Below are positions 16,605-25,133 of a DNA stretch of 38,188 nucleotides, one piece after another. Numbering within the stretch: position 1 is the stretch's first letter; the number at the start of each line of letters is the position of its first letter. The notes beneath the pieces were generated by a model. That model saw nothing but the letters and a program-made list of their open reading frames with translations, had not been told where the DNA came from and made no database searches. The DNA comes from Deltaproteobacteria bacterium (GTDB taxonomy: Bacteria > Myxococcota > Myxococcia > Myxococcales > 40CM-4-68-19), in assembly GCA_005879535.1 (NCBI GenBank), contig VBKI01000090.1, positions 1-38,188 of the forward strand, given 5' to 3'. Made by a program: the position numbers and the translations under genes.

Positions 16605-16658
16605 CACTCCTCGAACATAGCGATCTCCGACTGGCAACTCGTCGATGGCAGCCGCTAG

Positions 16659-17030
16659 CACGGCTTCGAGTTGCTTGCCCAGCGCGCCATCCCAGCGCCT
16701 GTACCGCCCGCGGACTCATATGACGGCGCGGCCGCCCAGCGGGGCAAGGCGCTCTTCGAGGGCAAGGCGCGGTGCGCGACCTGCCACGTGCCGCCGCTCT
16801 ACACCGAGCCCGGCTGGCAGATGCATACCGGCGCCGAGATCGGAATCGACGATTTCCAGTCGCAGCGCTCACCGGACGGGCGCTACCGGACCACGCCTCT
16901 CAAGGGACTTTTCGCGCGCAAGAAGGGCGGGTTCTACCATGACGGCCGCTTCGCTGATTACGCCGCGGTGATCAGACACTACGATGGCTTTCTTCGCCTC
17001 GGGCTCGAAGATCGCGAGAAGGCGGACCTG
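16659..17030 (+). pseudogene. C-terminal remnant of a di-haem cytochrome c peroxidase/MauG-like gene
   Basis: About 124 codons match the last third of exported di-haem peroxidases: the linker APVPPADSYDGAAAQRGKALF, a haem site CATCH, LYTEPGWQMH, IGIDDFQ, SPDGRYRTTPLKGL, GGFYHDGRF and HYDGFL. The first haem domain and signal peptide are absent (a stop lies at 16656-16658), and the usual ending after EKADL (a short EYLKSL-type tail) is replaced by unrelated sequence. The frame stays open and runs on into alkB. It abuts the 5' end of the hemerythrin gene, so a deletion probably removed the front. It is not expected to make a working enzyme. Confidence 0.75.
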
Positions 17031-17126
17031 GCCTCAAGTCGTTGTGACAGAATCACCTGGGGCGCCGGCGAGCTTGCGGGCGCACCTGGGACCTCACAAT
17101 TCGGGTACCGTCTGCGTTGTCCACGC

Positions 17127-17894
17127 ATGACACCGAACGCTCCATCGTCGCGCGGCAGGATGGGCCGCAGCCGCCTGGGTGGCGTCGCCACCGCGCTCGC
17201 GCCTGCGCATGAGTGCGCGCCGCAGCAGCTCGCCCTCGGAATCTCCTCTCCGGCCGCGGCGCTTGTCCCCGAAGTCCTTTTGCCGGGCGCCGTCAAGATC
17301 GCGGGCTGGCTCAGCCGTGATGTGCAGCGATCGCTCGCCGCCGGGTTCCGCCAGTGGGCATTGCCGCCGGCCGGGCTCCGGCACCCGCGGGTCCCGAGCG
17401 GACATCTGATGAGCGTCCAGTCGGTGTGCCTGGGGTGGCACTGGGAGCCGTACGCCTATTCCAAGACGGCTGACGACACCGACGGCGCACCGGTCAAGCC
17501 GTTGCCTCTCGAGCTCGCCGAACTGGCCCGGGCTGCCGTCGCGGAAGCTTACGGGCCGGACAGAGCAGCCTCCTACGCACCGGACGCGGCGATCGTGAAC
17601 CTCTACGCGTCGGGTGCGCAGCTCGGACTGCATCTCGACGGCGAGGAGCCCAGCGACGCTCCGGTCGTCACCCTGAGCCTCGGCGACAGCTGCGTGTTCC
17701 GGTTTGCGGGCGTCGGCCGTCGCAATGGCCCGTTCAAAGACGTCGAGCTCCACTCCGGCGATCTGCTGGTCTTCGGCGGGCCGAGCCGGCGCATCTATCA
17801 CGGCGTCCCCAAGGTGCTCGAGGGGACGGCGCCTGCGAGCCTCGGCCTTCCCCCGGGCAGGGTGAGCATCACCCTGCGGGAGACTGGACTGTGA
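17127..17894 (+). CDS. alkB: AlkB-type 2-oxoglutarate/Fe(II) DNA dealkylase
   Basis: A 255-residue protein; the AlkB core starts around residue 50 (LLPGAVKIAGWL). Fe(II) ligands are His169-x-Asp171 (LHLDGEEP) and His225 (RIYHGVPK); the 2-oxoglutarate site is Arg245/Arg251 in R-V-S-I-T-L-R. MSVQSVCLGWHWEPYAYS and APDAAIVNLYASGAQL match the E. coli AlkB lid and strand regions. It removes methyl groups from 1-methyladenine and 3-methylcytosine oxidatively. The first about 45 residues are not conserved; ATG 17127 is the first ATG after the cytochrome remnant, though a later start is possible. It is followed after 31 nt by the sigma factor and then ogt, forming a repair cluster. Confidence 0.9.
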   Translation: MTPNAPSSRGRMGRSRLGGVATALAPAHECAPQQLALGISSPAAALVPEVLLPGAVKIAGWLSRDVQRSLAAGFRQWALPPAGLRHPRVPSGHLMSVQSVCLGWHWEPYAYSKTADDTDGAPVKPLPLELAELARAAVAEAYGPDRAASYAPDAAIVNLYASGAQLGLHLDGEEPSDAPVVTLSLGDSCVFRFAGVGRRNGPFKDVELHSGDLLVFGGPSRRIYHGVPKVLEGTAPASLGLPPGRVSITLRETGL

Positions 17895-17925
17895 ACGGCC
17901 CGCTCTTGCTCTTCCATGACGCCCG

Positions 17926-18420
17926 ATGACCGCACCGCGGCAGCGGGCGGCGCGACCGTTCGAGGAGATCGTCGCCGAGCACGGCGCTCTGGTGATGCGC
18001 GTGTGCCGGGCGCTGGTGGGGCCGGTGGACGCCGCCGACGCCTGGTCGGAGACGTTCTTGTCCGCGCTGCAGGCGTATCCAAGGCTGCGAGCGGGCAGCA
18101 ACATCCGCGGGTGGCTCGTGACCATTGCCCATCGGAAGGCGATCGATCAGCTCCGGGGCGCCGCGCGAAGGCCCGAACCGGCACGCGACGTGCCCGAGCT
18201 GGCCGTCCCCGAGCCGGCGTCGGCGGATGACGACGAGCTCCGCGCCGCTCTGGACGCCCTGCCGCTCAAGCAGCGCGGCGCGGTGATCTACCGGTATCTC
18301 GCCGAGCTCTCGTACGCCGAGGTCGGCGAGCTCCTGGGTTCCAACGCCACCGCTGCGCGGCGAAGCGCGGCGGATGGCATCGCAAGCCTTCGCAAGCGTC
18401 TTTCGAAAGGAACGTCATGA
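17926..18420 (+). CDS. ECF-like sigma-70 factor linked to DNA alkylation repair
   Basis: A 164-residue protein with sigma region 2 (FEEIVAEHGALVMRVCRALVG, WSETFLSALQAYP, GWLVTIAHRKAIDQLRG) and region 4 (LDALPLKQRGAVIYRYLAELSYAEVGELLG, helix-turn-helix to about residue 155). No anti-sigma gene is beside it. It overlaps the Ogt start by ATGA. The pair resembles sigma/Ogt pairs I know from actinobacterial genomes, so transfer is possible. It likely directs RNA polymerase to its own cluster; target promoters cannot be seen from this window. Start ATG 17926 lacks a strong ribosome binding site, consistent with coupling to alkB. Confidence 0.88.
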   Translation: MTAPRQRAARPFEEIVAEHGALVMRVCRALVGPVDAADAWSETFLSALQAYPRLRAGSNIRGWLVTIAHRKAIDQLRGAARRPEPARDVPELAVPEPASADDDELRAALDALPLKQRGAVIYRYLAELSYAEVGELLGSNATAARRSAADGIASLRKRLSKGTS

Positions 18421-19040
18421 CCACCGACAAGCAGATCATCGATCGCGTCGAAGAGGGATTTGCCGGCTTCTCCGCCGCATTCGACATCGACGGCAGGCTG
18501 CACGCGCGGCTCGCCGTGCTGGCGGAGCGGCGGGGGCTCCTCGACGTGTCGTACCGCACCATCGACAGCCCGCTCGGGCCGCTGCTCCTGGCGGCGACCG
18601 GGAAGGGCCTCGTGCGGGTGGCGTTCAGCCGGGAAGATCATCAGTCCGTCCTTTCCAGCCTCGCGAGCGACATCAGTCCCCGCATCCTCCGCACGCCCCG
18701 GCGACTCGACAAGGCGGCGCGCGAGCTCGAGGAGTACTTCGCGGGCAAGCGACGCGCGTTCACCGTACCGGTCGATCTTCAGCTCGCCCACGGGTTCCGT
18801 CGCTCTGTGCTCCTGCACCTGCGCGACATTCCTTACGGCGAGACGCAGAGCTACACCGCCGTGGCGAAGGCTGCTGGCAATCCGTCCGCGGTCCGGGCGG
18901 CCGCCAGCGCGTGCTCCCACAATCCGCTGCCACTGGTCGTGCCCTGCCATCGCGTCGTGCGCAGCGATGGCACCTTGGGCAAGTACCTCGGCGGCCCCGA
19001 GGCCAAGCACGCCTTGCTCGCAATGGAGGCGGCGCGGTGA
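18417..19040 (+). CDS. ogt: Methylated-DNA--protein-cysteine methyltransferase (Ogt type)
   Basis: A 207-residue suicide repair protein that takes the alkyl group from O6-alkylguanine onto Cys177 in P-C-H-R (176-179). Also seen: IPYGETQSYTAVAKAAGNPSAVR, the DNA-binding helix-turn-helix with its Arg finger, and GGPEAKHALLAME at the end. The first about 45 residues are a helical extension absent from E. coli Ogt but, as far as I recall, present in actinobacterial relatives located after a sigma factor. No Ada zinc domain is present, so methyl-phosphotriester sensing as in E. coli Ada is not possible from this protein. The start overlaps the sigma stop (ATGA, 18417-18420) and has AAGGA upstream. 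Confidence 0.92.
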   Translation: MTTDKQIIDRVEEGFAGFSAAFDIDGRLHARLAVLAERRGLLDVSYRTIDSPLGPLLLAATGKGLVRVAFSREDHQSVLSSLASDISPRILRTPRRLDKAARELEEYFAGKRRAFTVPVDLQLAHGFRRSVLLHLRDIPYGETQSYTAVAKAAGNPSAVRAAASACSHNPLPLVVPCHRVVRSDGTLGKYLGGPEAKHALLAMEAAR

Positions 19041-19107
19041 TCTCTTGCCTGCGCGACAGTATCTCGCCGCCGCCCCGGCGGAGAGGCGGGCGCCGTAGAT
19101 TCTCGAG

Positions 19108-19410
19108 TTAGTGGCAGCGCTCGACCGCCGAGAGCCGATAGCGGCGCAAGCGACTCTCGCCGGCGCGGCCGGTCAGGTCGTCCGCCACCAGGCACTTGGC
19201 ACCGAGCTCACGCCCCGAGAGCAGGGTCGGCATCGTCGCATATACGAGTCGCTGGCCGCCGCAGGTGAAATAGTGCCCGAGCGAGTTTGCGTCGACCGAT
19301 ACGCCGCCGGTCTTCCAGTCCAGGTCATGCGGAATGTCCAAGGTGAGGGTGTTGCCTCTCCGCTCCTGGATGCACCCAGTGCTCAGGTCCACGACTGCGA
19401 TCGTCTTCAT
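19108..19410 (-). CDS. Hypothetical protein
   Basis: A 100-residue frame with strongly GC-ending codons and balanced composition (starts MKTIAVVDLSTGC; contains HYFTCGGQRLVYATMP). Four Cys are spread along it. No ribosome binding site is clear before ATG 19410, so the true N-terminus might differ. No family recognised. Convergent with ogt across 67 bp. Confidence 0.55.
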   Translation of the reverse strand: MKTIAVVDLSTGCIQERRGNTLTLDIPHDLDWKTGGVSVDANSLGHYFTCGGQRLVYATMPTLLSGRELGAKCLVADDLTGRAGESRLRRYRLSAVERCH

Positions 19411-19691
19411 GGCAGCTCGCTGGGTGTTCGGTGCAGCGGCGTTTCGGACGAAAGGACTCGAAGTTCAGCCCGAAGTATACGCTGCCGAGGGGAACGACGC
19501 GAGGTACGAGCGACTCGTCGCGCGTGCATCATCCCCGCACCGGTTCGATCGCCGTCAGTCGAAGTACTTCTACGCGTTTTGTTCTCGGCGCTTGACAAGG
19601 CTTCTGATGAAGCGCAACACGATGTATCGAGACGCGCGGAGTCCAATTCGACTCGATCGCGCGCGCTTTCGACCACATTGGTTTAGCTCCC

Positions 19692-20054
19692 ATGCGTCCG
19701 GCACCAAGCCAGGAACCGAGCCATGATCCGATCTCGCCGAGTGACATCGCCGAGAAGATCAAGGGGCTCGGGCGTGACGCCGCCGACTTCGGTTTCGAGC
19801 TTCTTCTCGTCGGCACACGGGAGCGCATCGCGCGACTCGAGTCGGACCTGGCGGCGTGCGACAGGAACGCGGGGCAGCGGGAAGCGGCATTCAGATCTAC
19901 CTCCGCGACGTGGGACACCAAGCGCGTGGCGATGGAGACGGAGCTCGGCGCGTACCGCACAGTCGTTCGGGACGCGCTCAGGATCATCGAGCATCACGCT
20001 GGCGGCACGATGGCCGACGTGAGAAATCTCCTGCGCGGGATCCATCGCTTGTGA
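19692..20054 (+). CDS. Hypothetical protein, coiled-coil-like
   Basis: A 120-residue frame with high GC at third codon positions. After a polar start (MRPAPSQEPSHDPISPSD) it is almost all helical, with heptad-like Leu/Ala spacing (FELLLVGTRERIARLESDL, METELGAYRTVVRDALRII). No family recognised; the start has only a weak upstream signal. The 281 bp before it (19411-19691) hold nothing recognisable. Confidence 0.55.
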   Translation: MRPAPSQEPSHDPISPSDIAEKIKGLGRDAADFGFELLLVGTRERIARLESDLAACDRNAGQREAAFRSTSATWDTKRVAMETELGAYRTVVRDALRIIEHHAGGTMADVRNLLRGIHRL

Positions 20055-20112
20055 CCACGACGTTTCACGCTTCTGTCGCTATTCCCTGGATCAGCTGTTA
20101 CACCTGCTGTGC

Positions 20113-20346
20113 ATGGACGCGCGACACGAGCACTACCGGTGGTGGCTGCTGGATGGCGATCTCGAGATCGTCTCGGACGGCAGAATCGCCGGTGCGTCGC
20201 TGCTGGCGGCGCTCGCGGACCTGAACCGGCACATCAACCGGCTCGGTGACCGCGGCCAGCATCCGACCAACCAACCCTACAGGCTCATCGTCTACAAAGG
20301 CGCCGCCGTAGTCGCAGTGCGGCCGGCTACGCTCGGAATCTGCTGA
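20113..20346 (+). CDS. Small hypothetical protein
   Basis: A 77-residue frame with GC-ending codons (starts MDARHEHYRWWLLDGDLEIV, ends VVAVRPATLGIC). It is 58 nt after the coiled-coil gene on the same strand and could be cotranscribed. No family and no clear ribosome binding site. Confidence 0.5.
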   Translation: MDARHEHYRWWLLDGDLEIVSDGRIAGASLLAALADLNRHINRLGDRGQHPTNQPYRLIVYKGAAVVAVRPATLGIC

Positions 20347-20457
20347 AGGCAAAACGCGCAGACCCATCTGCGTTCACCTGCCGTTTCGCTGACGAGCACC
20401 GATGCGACAACTGCATGGGCTGGAGCTGCTGCTCACCGCGTTGATGCGAGCCTGATT

Positions 20458-22854
20458 TCATTCCGCTCGCAGCGATACCGCCGGGTCCACTCGTGTCGCC
20501 CGGCGGGCCGGAATCCAGCTCGCGAGCAGGGCCGATATGACGAGCACGGCGGCCGTCGATGCGAGTGTAAGCGGGTCAGTCGTGCTGACCCGGTACACGA
20601 GCGACGCCAGCACGCGCGTTCCCGCCAGAGCGCCGGCAAGACCGACCGCGACGCCCGCCAGCGCCAGGCGCAGACCCGATCCGACCACCATCCGCCGCAC
20701 CAGCGACGAATCCGCCCCGAGCGCCATCCGGATGCCGATCTCCCGCGTCCGCTGCGCCACCGAGTACGCTGTCACGCCGTAGATTCCGAGCGCCGCCAAG
20801 GCCAGCGCCAGAACGGCGAAGATGCTCAGAAGCGTCATCTGGAACCGCTGCTCGTTCACCGATTCGTTCACGATCTGCGCCAGCGGCCGCGCTGCCGAGA
20901 GCGGCAGGTCCGGATCCAGCGCCGCCACGTCCGCCCGCAGCGCCGCCAACAGCGACATCGGCTCGCCGCTCGCGGCCCGCATTGCTACCCGCAGCCCGGG
21001 AACCGTGTACTGCATCAGCGGCACGACGATCAGTGGCGCCGGCGCGCGATCGAGCCCTTTGGTGTGCACGTCCCCGATCACGCCGGCGATCGTCCACGGG
21101 TCGTTCCCGGGCCCCAGTATCTGGTTGATCCGCCGCCCGAGGGGCTCGCCCTTCGGGATCAGCCGGCGCACGAACGCCTCGTTGACCAGCACCACGTGCG
21201 GCGCCGCCTTCACGTCGGACCAGGCCAGGTCGCGCCCGGAAACCAGCGGAATGCCGATCGTCGCCAGGTACCCCGGCGTTGCCCAGAGAATCTCGGCTCT
21301 CGGGAACTGTCCGGGCGGGTACGGCTCGCCCCCCTCGAGCGTGAATCCGTACTCGCTTCGCGCCCGCGCGTCGAGCGGCACGCTGGTCATCAACGCGGCG
21401 CTGCGCGTTCCCGGCTCGGCCTGCAGCCGCTCCATGAGGTTCTGGGCCAGCGCGAAGATGCGCTCGGGCGGATAGCGCGAGGGGGGCAGATCGAGATCGG
21501 CCACCAGCACCCGCTCGGGCGCCGCGAGCCCGGAAGGCACCTCGAGCAGCCCCGACAACGTCCGGATCATCAGGCCCGCCCCGGCCGCGAGCACGAACGC
21601 CAGCGCCGTCTCGACGACGACCAGCGCCGTACGCGCCCGCCACCGTCCGGTGCCACCGGAGCCGTTCTTGAGCACCCCCATCAGCTGCGGCGACGTCAGT
21701 TGCAGCGCCGGAGCGAGTCCGGCGAGGAGCCCCGCGCCCATCGCAGCCAGTAGCGCGAACGCCAGCACCGCGGCGTCGATGTGCACTTCTTCCAGCCGCG
21801 GCATGTCCGGAGGCGCGAGCGAGAGAAGCGCGCCCAGGATCCACGGCGCGGCCAGCACCGCGAGCAATCCGCCGAGCGTCGCGAGCACCATCGCCTCGAC
21901 GAGCAGGTGGCGGACCAGCGCGCCGCGACCCGCGCCCAGCGCCGCGCGGATTGCCAGCTCGCGCTGCCGCGCCATTCCTCGGGCGAGAAGAAGCGAAGCC
22001 ACGTTGGCGCAGGCGATCAAGAGCGCCAGCAGGACCGCCCCGAACAGCGCGGTCAGCGCCGGCTTCACCGGCCCGACCAGATCGTCGAGCAGCGGCTGCG
22101 CCTCCATCGTCCATGCGGCGTGCTCCGCGATCTTCGCGTGGACGCGGGGAGCCGACACGTCCAGCTCGGCCTGCGCCTCGCGCACTCCCGCGCCTGGCTT
22201 GAGCCTCGCGACGGCCATCACCCAGTACATGCCGCGGAACTCGTTCTCCCTGCCTTCCATCGCCATCGGCAAGAGCACTTCGGCCTGCCGCAGGAGCGGG
22301 AAATGGAAGTCGGCCGGCATCACGCCGCCGATCTCGTACGTGCGCCCGTCGAGGACCAGCGTGTGGCCGGCGACCCCGCGATCGCCGCCGAACTCGCGGC
22401 GCCAGAACGAGTCGGTGAGCACGGCCGTCCGCGGACCGCCGGCGACGTCCTCGCTCTCCGCCGGACCGCGCCCGAAGGCCGGCTGGATCTGCAGCGTGGA
22501 GAAAAAGCTGGCGGTGATCCGCGCGACGCGGACTTGCACCGGCGGCCCCCGCCCCGTCAGCGTCTGCCGGGTCGCGCGCACGCCGGCGACGGATGCGAAG
22601 ACGCCGCCCTGGCGGGACACGTCGACATAGTCCGGCCCAGAAAACGGCCAGCGCGCATCGGTCCCGGCCGGACGCTCGTACAGCCGCACTAACTCCTCGG
22701 AATGCGGCAGCCCGAGCGGCCGCAAGACCACGCTGCGGATCACGCTGAAAACCGCCGTGCTTCCACCCACCCCGACGGCGAGCACCAGCACTGCCGCCGC
22801 GGTGAAGCCCGGCGCGCGCCAGAGGGTCCGCAGCGCGAGGCGGAGGTCATTCAT
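20458..22854 (-). CDS. ADOP/MacB-like FtsX-type permease, no ATPase partner
   Basis: A 798-residue protein. It starts NDLRLALRTLWRAPGFTAAAVLVLAVGVGGSTAVFSV, the signature of the acidobacterial duplicated orphan permease (ADOP) group. Layout: one N-terminal helix, a large periplasmic MacB-PCD domain (about 45-250), three helices (FGAVLLALLIACANVASLLLARG ... MRQRELAIRAALGAGR), a second periplasmic domain (about 430-670), then the second FtsX unit with REIGIRMALGADSSLVRRMV and three more helices. MacB-type complexes use an ATPase on the inner face for mechanotransmission. ADOP genes are typically orphan, often beside a PadR regulator; neither an ATPase nor PadR is here. Usual full length for the family. 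Confidence 0.9.
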   Translation of the reverse strand: MNDLRLALRTLWRAPGFTAAAVLVLAVGVGGSTAVFSVIRSVVLRPLGLPHSEELVRLYERPAGTDARWPFSGPDYVDVSRQGGVFASVAGVRATRQTLTGRGPPVQVRVARITASFFSTLQIQPAFGRGPAESEDVAGGPRTAVLTDSFWRREFGGDRGVAGHTLVLDGRTYEIGGVMPADFHFPLLRQAEVLLPMAMEGRENEFRGMYWVMAVARLKPGAGVREAQAELDVSAPRVHAKIAEHAAWTMEAQPLLDDLVGPVKPALTALFGAVLLALLIACANVASLLLARGMARQRELAIRAALGAGRGALVRHLLVEAMVLATLGGLLAVLAAPWILGALLSLAPPDMPRLEEVHIDAAVLAFALLAAMGAGLLAGLAPALQLTSPQLMGVLKNGSGGTGRWRARTALVVVETALAFVLAAGAGLMIRTLSGLLEVPSGLAAPERVLVADLDLPPSRYPPERIFALAQNLMERLQAEPGTRSAALMTSVPLDARARSEYGFTLEGGEPYPPGQFPRAEILWATPGYLATIGIPLVSGRDLAWSDVKAAPHVVLVNEAFVRRLIPKGEPLGRRINQILGPGNDPWTIAGVIGDVHTKGLDRAPAPLIVVPLMQYTVPGLRVAMRAASGEPMSLLAALRADVAALDPDLPLSAARPLAQIVNESVNEQRFQMTLLSIFAVLALALAALGIYGVTAYSVAQRTREIGIRMALGADSSLVRRMVVGSGLRLALAGVAVGLAGALAGTRVLASLVYRVSTTDPLTLASTAAVLVISALLASWIPARRATRVDPAVSLRAE

Positions 22855-23044
22855 GCGTACACTGAACGCAAGCCTGATGCCATTTGCGCGACCCCGAAAT
22901 CACGGCAGTTGCCGAGAGCGGTGTGCGATTGCGGGATCCTCTGTCCCAAATGCGCGCATCCCATTTTGTGGTCCTCGACCTCGACCAGCAGCAGATCCGG
23001 ATGCTCGCGCAGGACAACGCACAAAGACCACCGCACTGCGTTTT

Positions 23045-24907
23045 TCACGGCAGCGTCCGGGCCACCCGGAAGCCCATCATGATGTCCCGATAGGCGGCGG
23101 GGTTCCGCTCGCGCGTCGCTGATCGGAGCATCCAGGGAGGATAGAACCACGAGCCGCCGCGATCGACGCGCATGCAGGAATTCGCCGGCTCCGCTGCGCT
23201 GCCGTCTGACGGCGCACTGGCGTAGGTTTCGGCATAACAATCCTGCGTCCATTGCCAGACGTTGCCGGCCATGTCGTAGAGGCCGAAGGCGTTCGCCGGT
23301 TTCGATCCCACAGGGTGGGTGCGCCCGCCGGAATTGCCCTTGAACCAGGCATTGCGGTCCGTGTCGGCGTCGTCGTCTCCCCAGAAGAAGCGCGTTGTGG
23401 TCCCGGCGCGCGCTGCGTATTCCCACTCCGCCTCGCTCGGCAGGCGATAAGCGGACTCGTGCAGCTGCCCGTTGAGCCAGGCAACGTATGCTTGCGCGTC
23501 CTGCCAGTCGACGCAGACAACCGGATCGCGATCGGTCTGATCGAATCCCGGGGCCTGCCAGCTCACGCTCGGCCGCTTCTCCCATTTCGCGCCGTCGTGG
23601 CCGCAGCCATCGCCAGCGGAACGCCCGGTGGCGCGAACAAACGCGGCGTACTCGGCCCGGGTCACGTCGTACTTGCCCAACGCGAACGGCCGCAGCGAGA
23701 CCGCGTGCTGCGGCGCCTCATCCGCGACCGCGATCATCAGCGCGCCGTGGCTCACCGCCCAAGCCTTCTCTTCCATGGGCGAGCCTCTCGTGAACCGGCC
23801 TGCGGGGATCACGACCATCTCCGGGCAGTCCGGGCAGTCGCGAAACCCGGCTCCGGGCGCGCGATCGGACTTTCTGCTCTGCTCATGCACTTCGCGGACG
23901 GCGTCCACCACGGCGTCCGGCTCGTCGAACTGCACGTATTCCGAGCTGTGTCGCGTAAAGATCTGCCGGGCATTCGAAGAGAGGTCGAGCCAGCGCGCCT
24001 GCGCCTGCGCGATCTGATGCTGGTAATCCAGACGCTTGGGATCCGTTTCCGGCACTGCGGGCAGATGCCCGACGCCATGGTTGCCCGTGGTCAGCACGCG
24101 GACGGGCCGGGAACCGAGGGAGAGTCGGTGCTTCATGAGGTAATCTTCGTCCCAGGGCATCTGTTCCATTTCCGAGAGATACGCGTCGTACATCGCGACC
24201 TTCGTTTGCGCGATCTGGAGCAACTTCGCGTTTAATTCCGCCGACCATGCCGGCTCGGGTAATCCGCGAAAGAACTGCTGGGCGCAATTGCGAGGCGGCT
24301 GGCCCGGACGCGAGGGCAACGGAGGCAACGGCTTGCCCAGGGCGATCGCGTCACGGCACTCGCGCAGGCGCTGGATGATTTTGGCCTCCCCGCGGTGATC
24401 CTCTTCCCGCATCTGTTCCGGCTCGAGATCCTGGGCATCCGCCTCGACCATCACGAGCCCTGCCACCTCCGGCAGGTAGCGCTCCGCAAAGGTGCGCACG
24501 CAGTCGCCGCCGAACGCATTACCGACCAGGATATACGGCCCAGCGATGCCGGCGTTGTGAAGCGCGGTATGCAACTCGTCCGCGATGCGCACGCTCGTGC
24601 GTGGCATGGGACCGGGATCGCTGAACCCGGCCCCGGCGCGATCGTAGCTGCATGCACGGGTCCATTGCGCGATGCGTGGCTGGACCGTCGCCCACGCCGG
24701 GGCCCAGTCTTCCCAGCCGGATTCGAAGACGACGGTGGGCGAGCCGTTGCCCGTGCAGTACAGGTTCAATCGCGCTCCGTCGCCGGCTGGAACGATTTGT
24801 CCGGGGCGTGTGTACAGCGCGTCTGCAGGCGCGGCGGCGGCCCGGTGTTGCAGCGCCCATGCCGCAAGCGCGGCGAGGAAGAGGACCGCGCGTTCCGGCC
24901 GGACCAT
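23045..24907 (-). CDS. Exported fusion of a nucleophile-less alpha/beta-hydrolase and a SUMF1 (FGE-sulfatase-fold) domain
   Basis: A 620-residue protein with a signal peptide (1-26). Residues about 35-345 are an alpha/beta hydrolase: FESGWEDW, WTRACSYDRAGAGFSDPG, LHNAGIAGPYILVGN. The nucleophile elbow, normally G-x-S-x-G, reads G-N-A-F-G with Ala131 in place of Ser. The late His (TRHSSEYVQFDEP, His320) is kept. After a short C-P-D-C-P-E-M link, residues about 360-618 are a SUMF1 domain: VVIPAGRFTRGS, LGKYDVTRAEYAAFV, YRLPSEAEWEYAARAGT, GLYDMAGNVWQWTQD and RGGSWFYPPWMLRSATRERN. The two catalytic Cys of real formylglycine-generating enzymes are absent at that last motif. Both halves may therefore be binding domains. 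ATG 24907 follows AAAGGGGGCAG. Divergent from the SGNH gene. Confidence 0.9.
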   Translation of the reverse strand: MVRPERAVLFLAALAAWALQHRAAAAPADALYTRPGQIVPAGDGARLNLYCTGNGSPTVVFESGWEDWAPAWATVQPRIAQWTRACSYDRAGAGFSDPGPMPRTSVRIADELHTALHNAGIAGPYILVGNAFGGDCVRTFAERYLPEVAGLVMVEADAQDLEPEQMREEDHRGEAKIIQRLRECRDAIALGKPLPPLPSRPGQPPRNCAQQFFRGLPEPAWSAELNAKLLQIAQTKVAMYDAYLSEMEQMPWDEDYLMKHRLSLGSRPVRVLTTGNHGVGHLPAVPETDPKRLDYQHQIAQAQARWLDLSSNARQIFTRHSSEYVQFDEPDAVVDAVREVHEQSRKSDRAPGAGFRDCPDCPEMVVIPAGRFTRGSPMEEKAWAVSHGALMIAVADEAPQHAVSLRPFALGKYDVTRAEYAAFVRATGRSAGDGCGHDGAKWEKRPSVSWQAPGFDQTDRDPVVCVDWQDAQAYVAWLNGQLHESAYRLPSEAEWEYAARAGTTTRFFWGDDDADTDRNAWFKGNSGGRTHPVGSKPANAFGLYDMAGNVWQWTQDCYAETYASAPSDGSAAEPANSCMRVDRGGSWFYPPWMLRSATRERNPAAYRDIMMGFRVARTLP

Positions 24908-25133
24908 GCCTGCCCCCTTTGCTCGACAACAGTTCTGAACACCGCCTGGCGCGGTTCATTCCACGCCTTTGCGCCATGTCGCTCACATGCAAAGGCCCGC
25001 TGCATTATCCGTCCTACGACCCAACGATGACGCGGAGCGGAACGACCTACCGCGTTGACATTACGACGGAAAAGGGGGTATCCGCCTCGCGGAGATCGAG
25101 CGGATCGGCGCTCCTTTTCTCCGGGAGGCGATC

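Noticed and set aside
16671-17894. One 407-codon cytochrome-AlkB fusion protein
   Set aside because: The frame is open throughout, but the cytochrome part lacks its first haem domain and a signal peptide, and an ATG lies before the AlkB part; a remnant next to a separate gene is more likely.
20576-22114. 512-codon plus/minus shadow frame opposite phase within the ADOP permease gene
   Set aside because: Arg/Gly/Ala-rich composition without domains; the ADOP frame has full-length family homology features.
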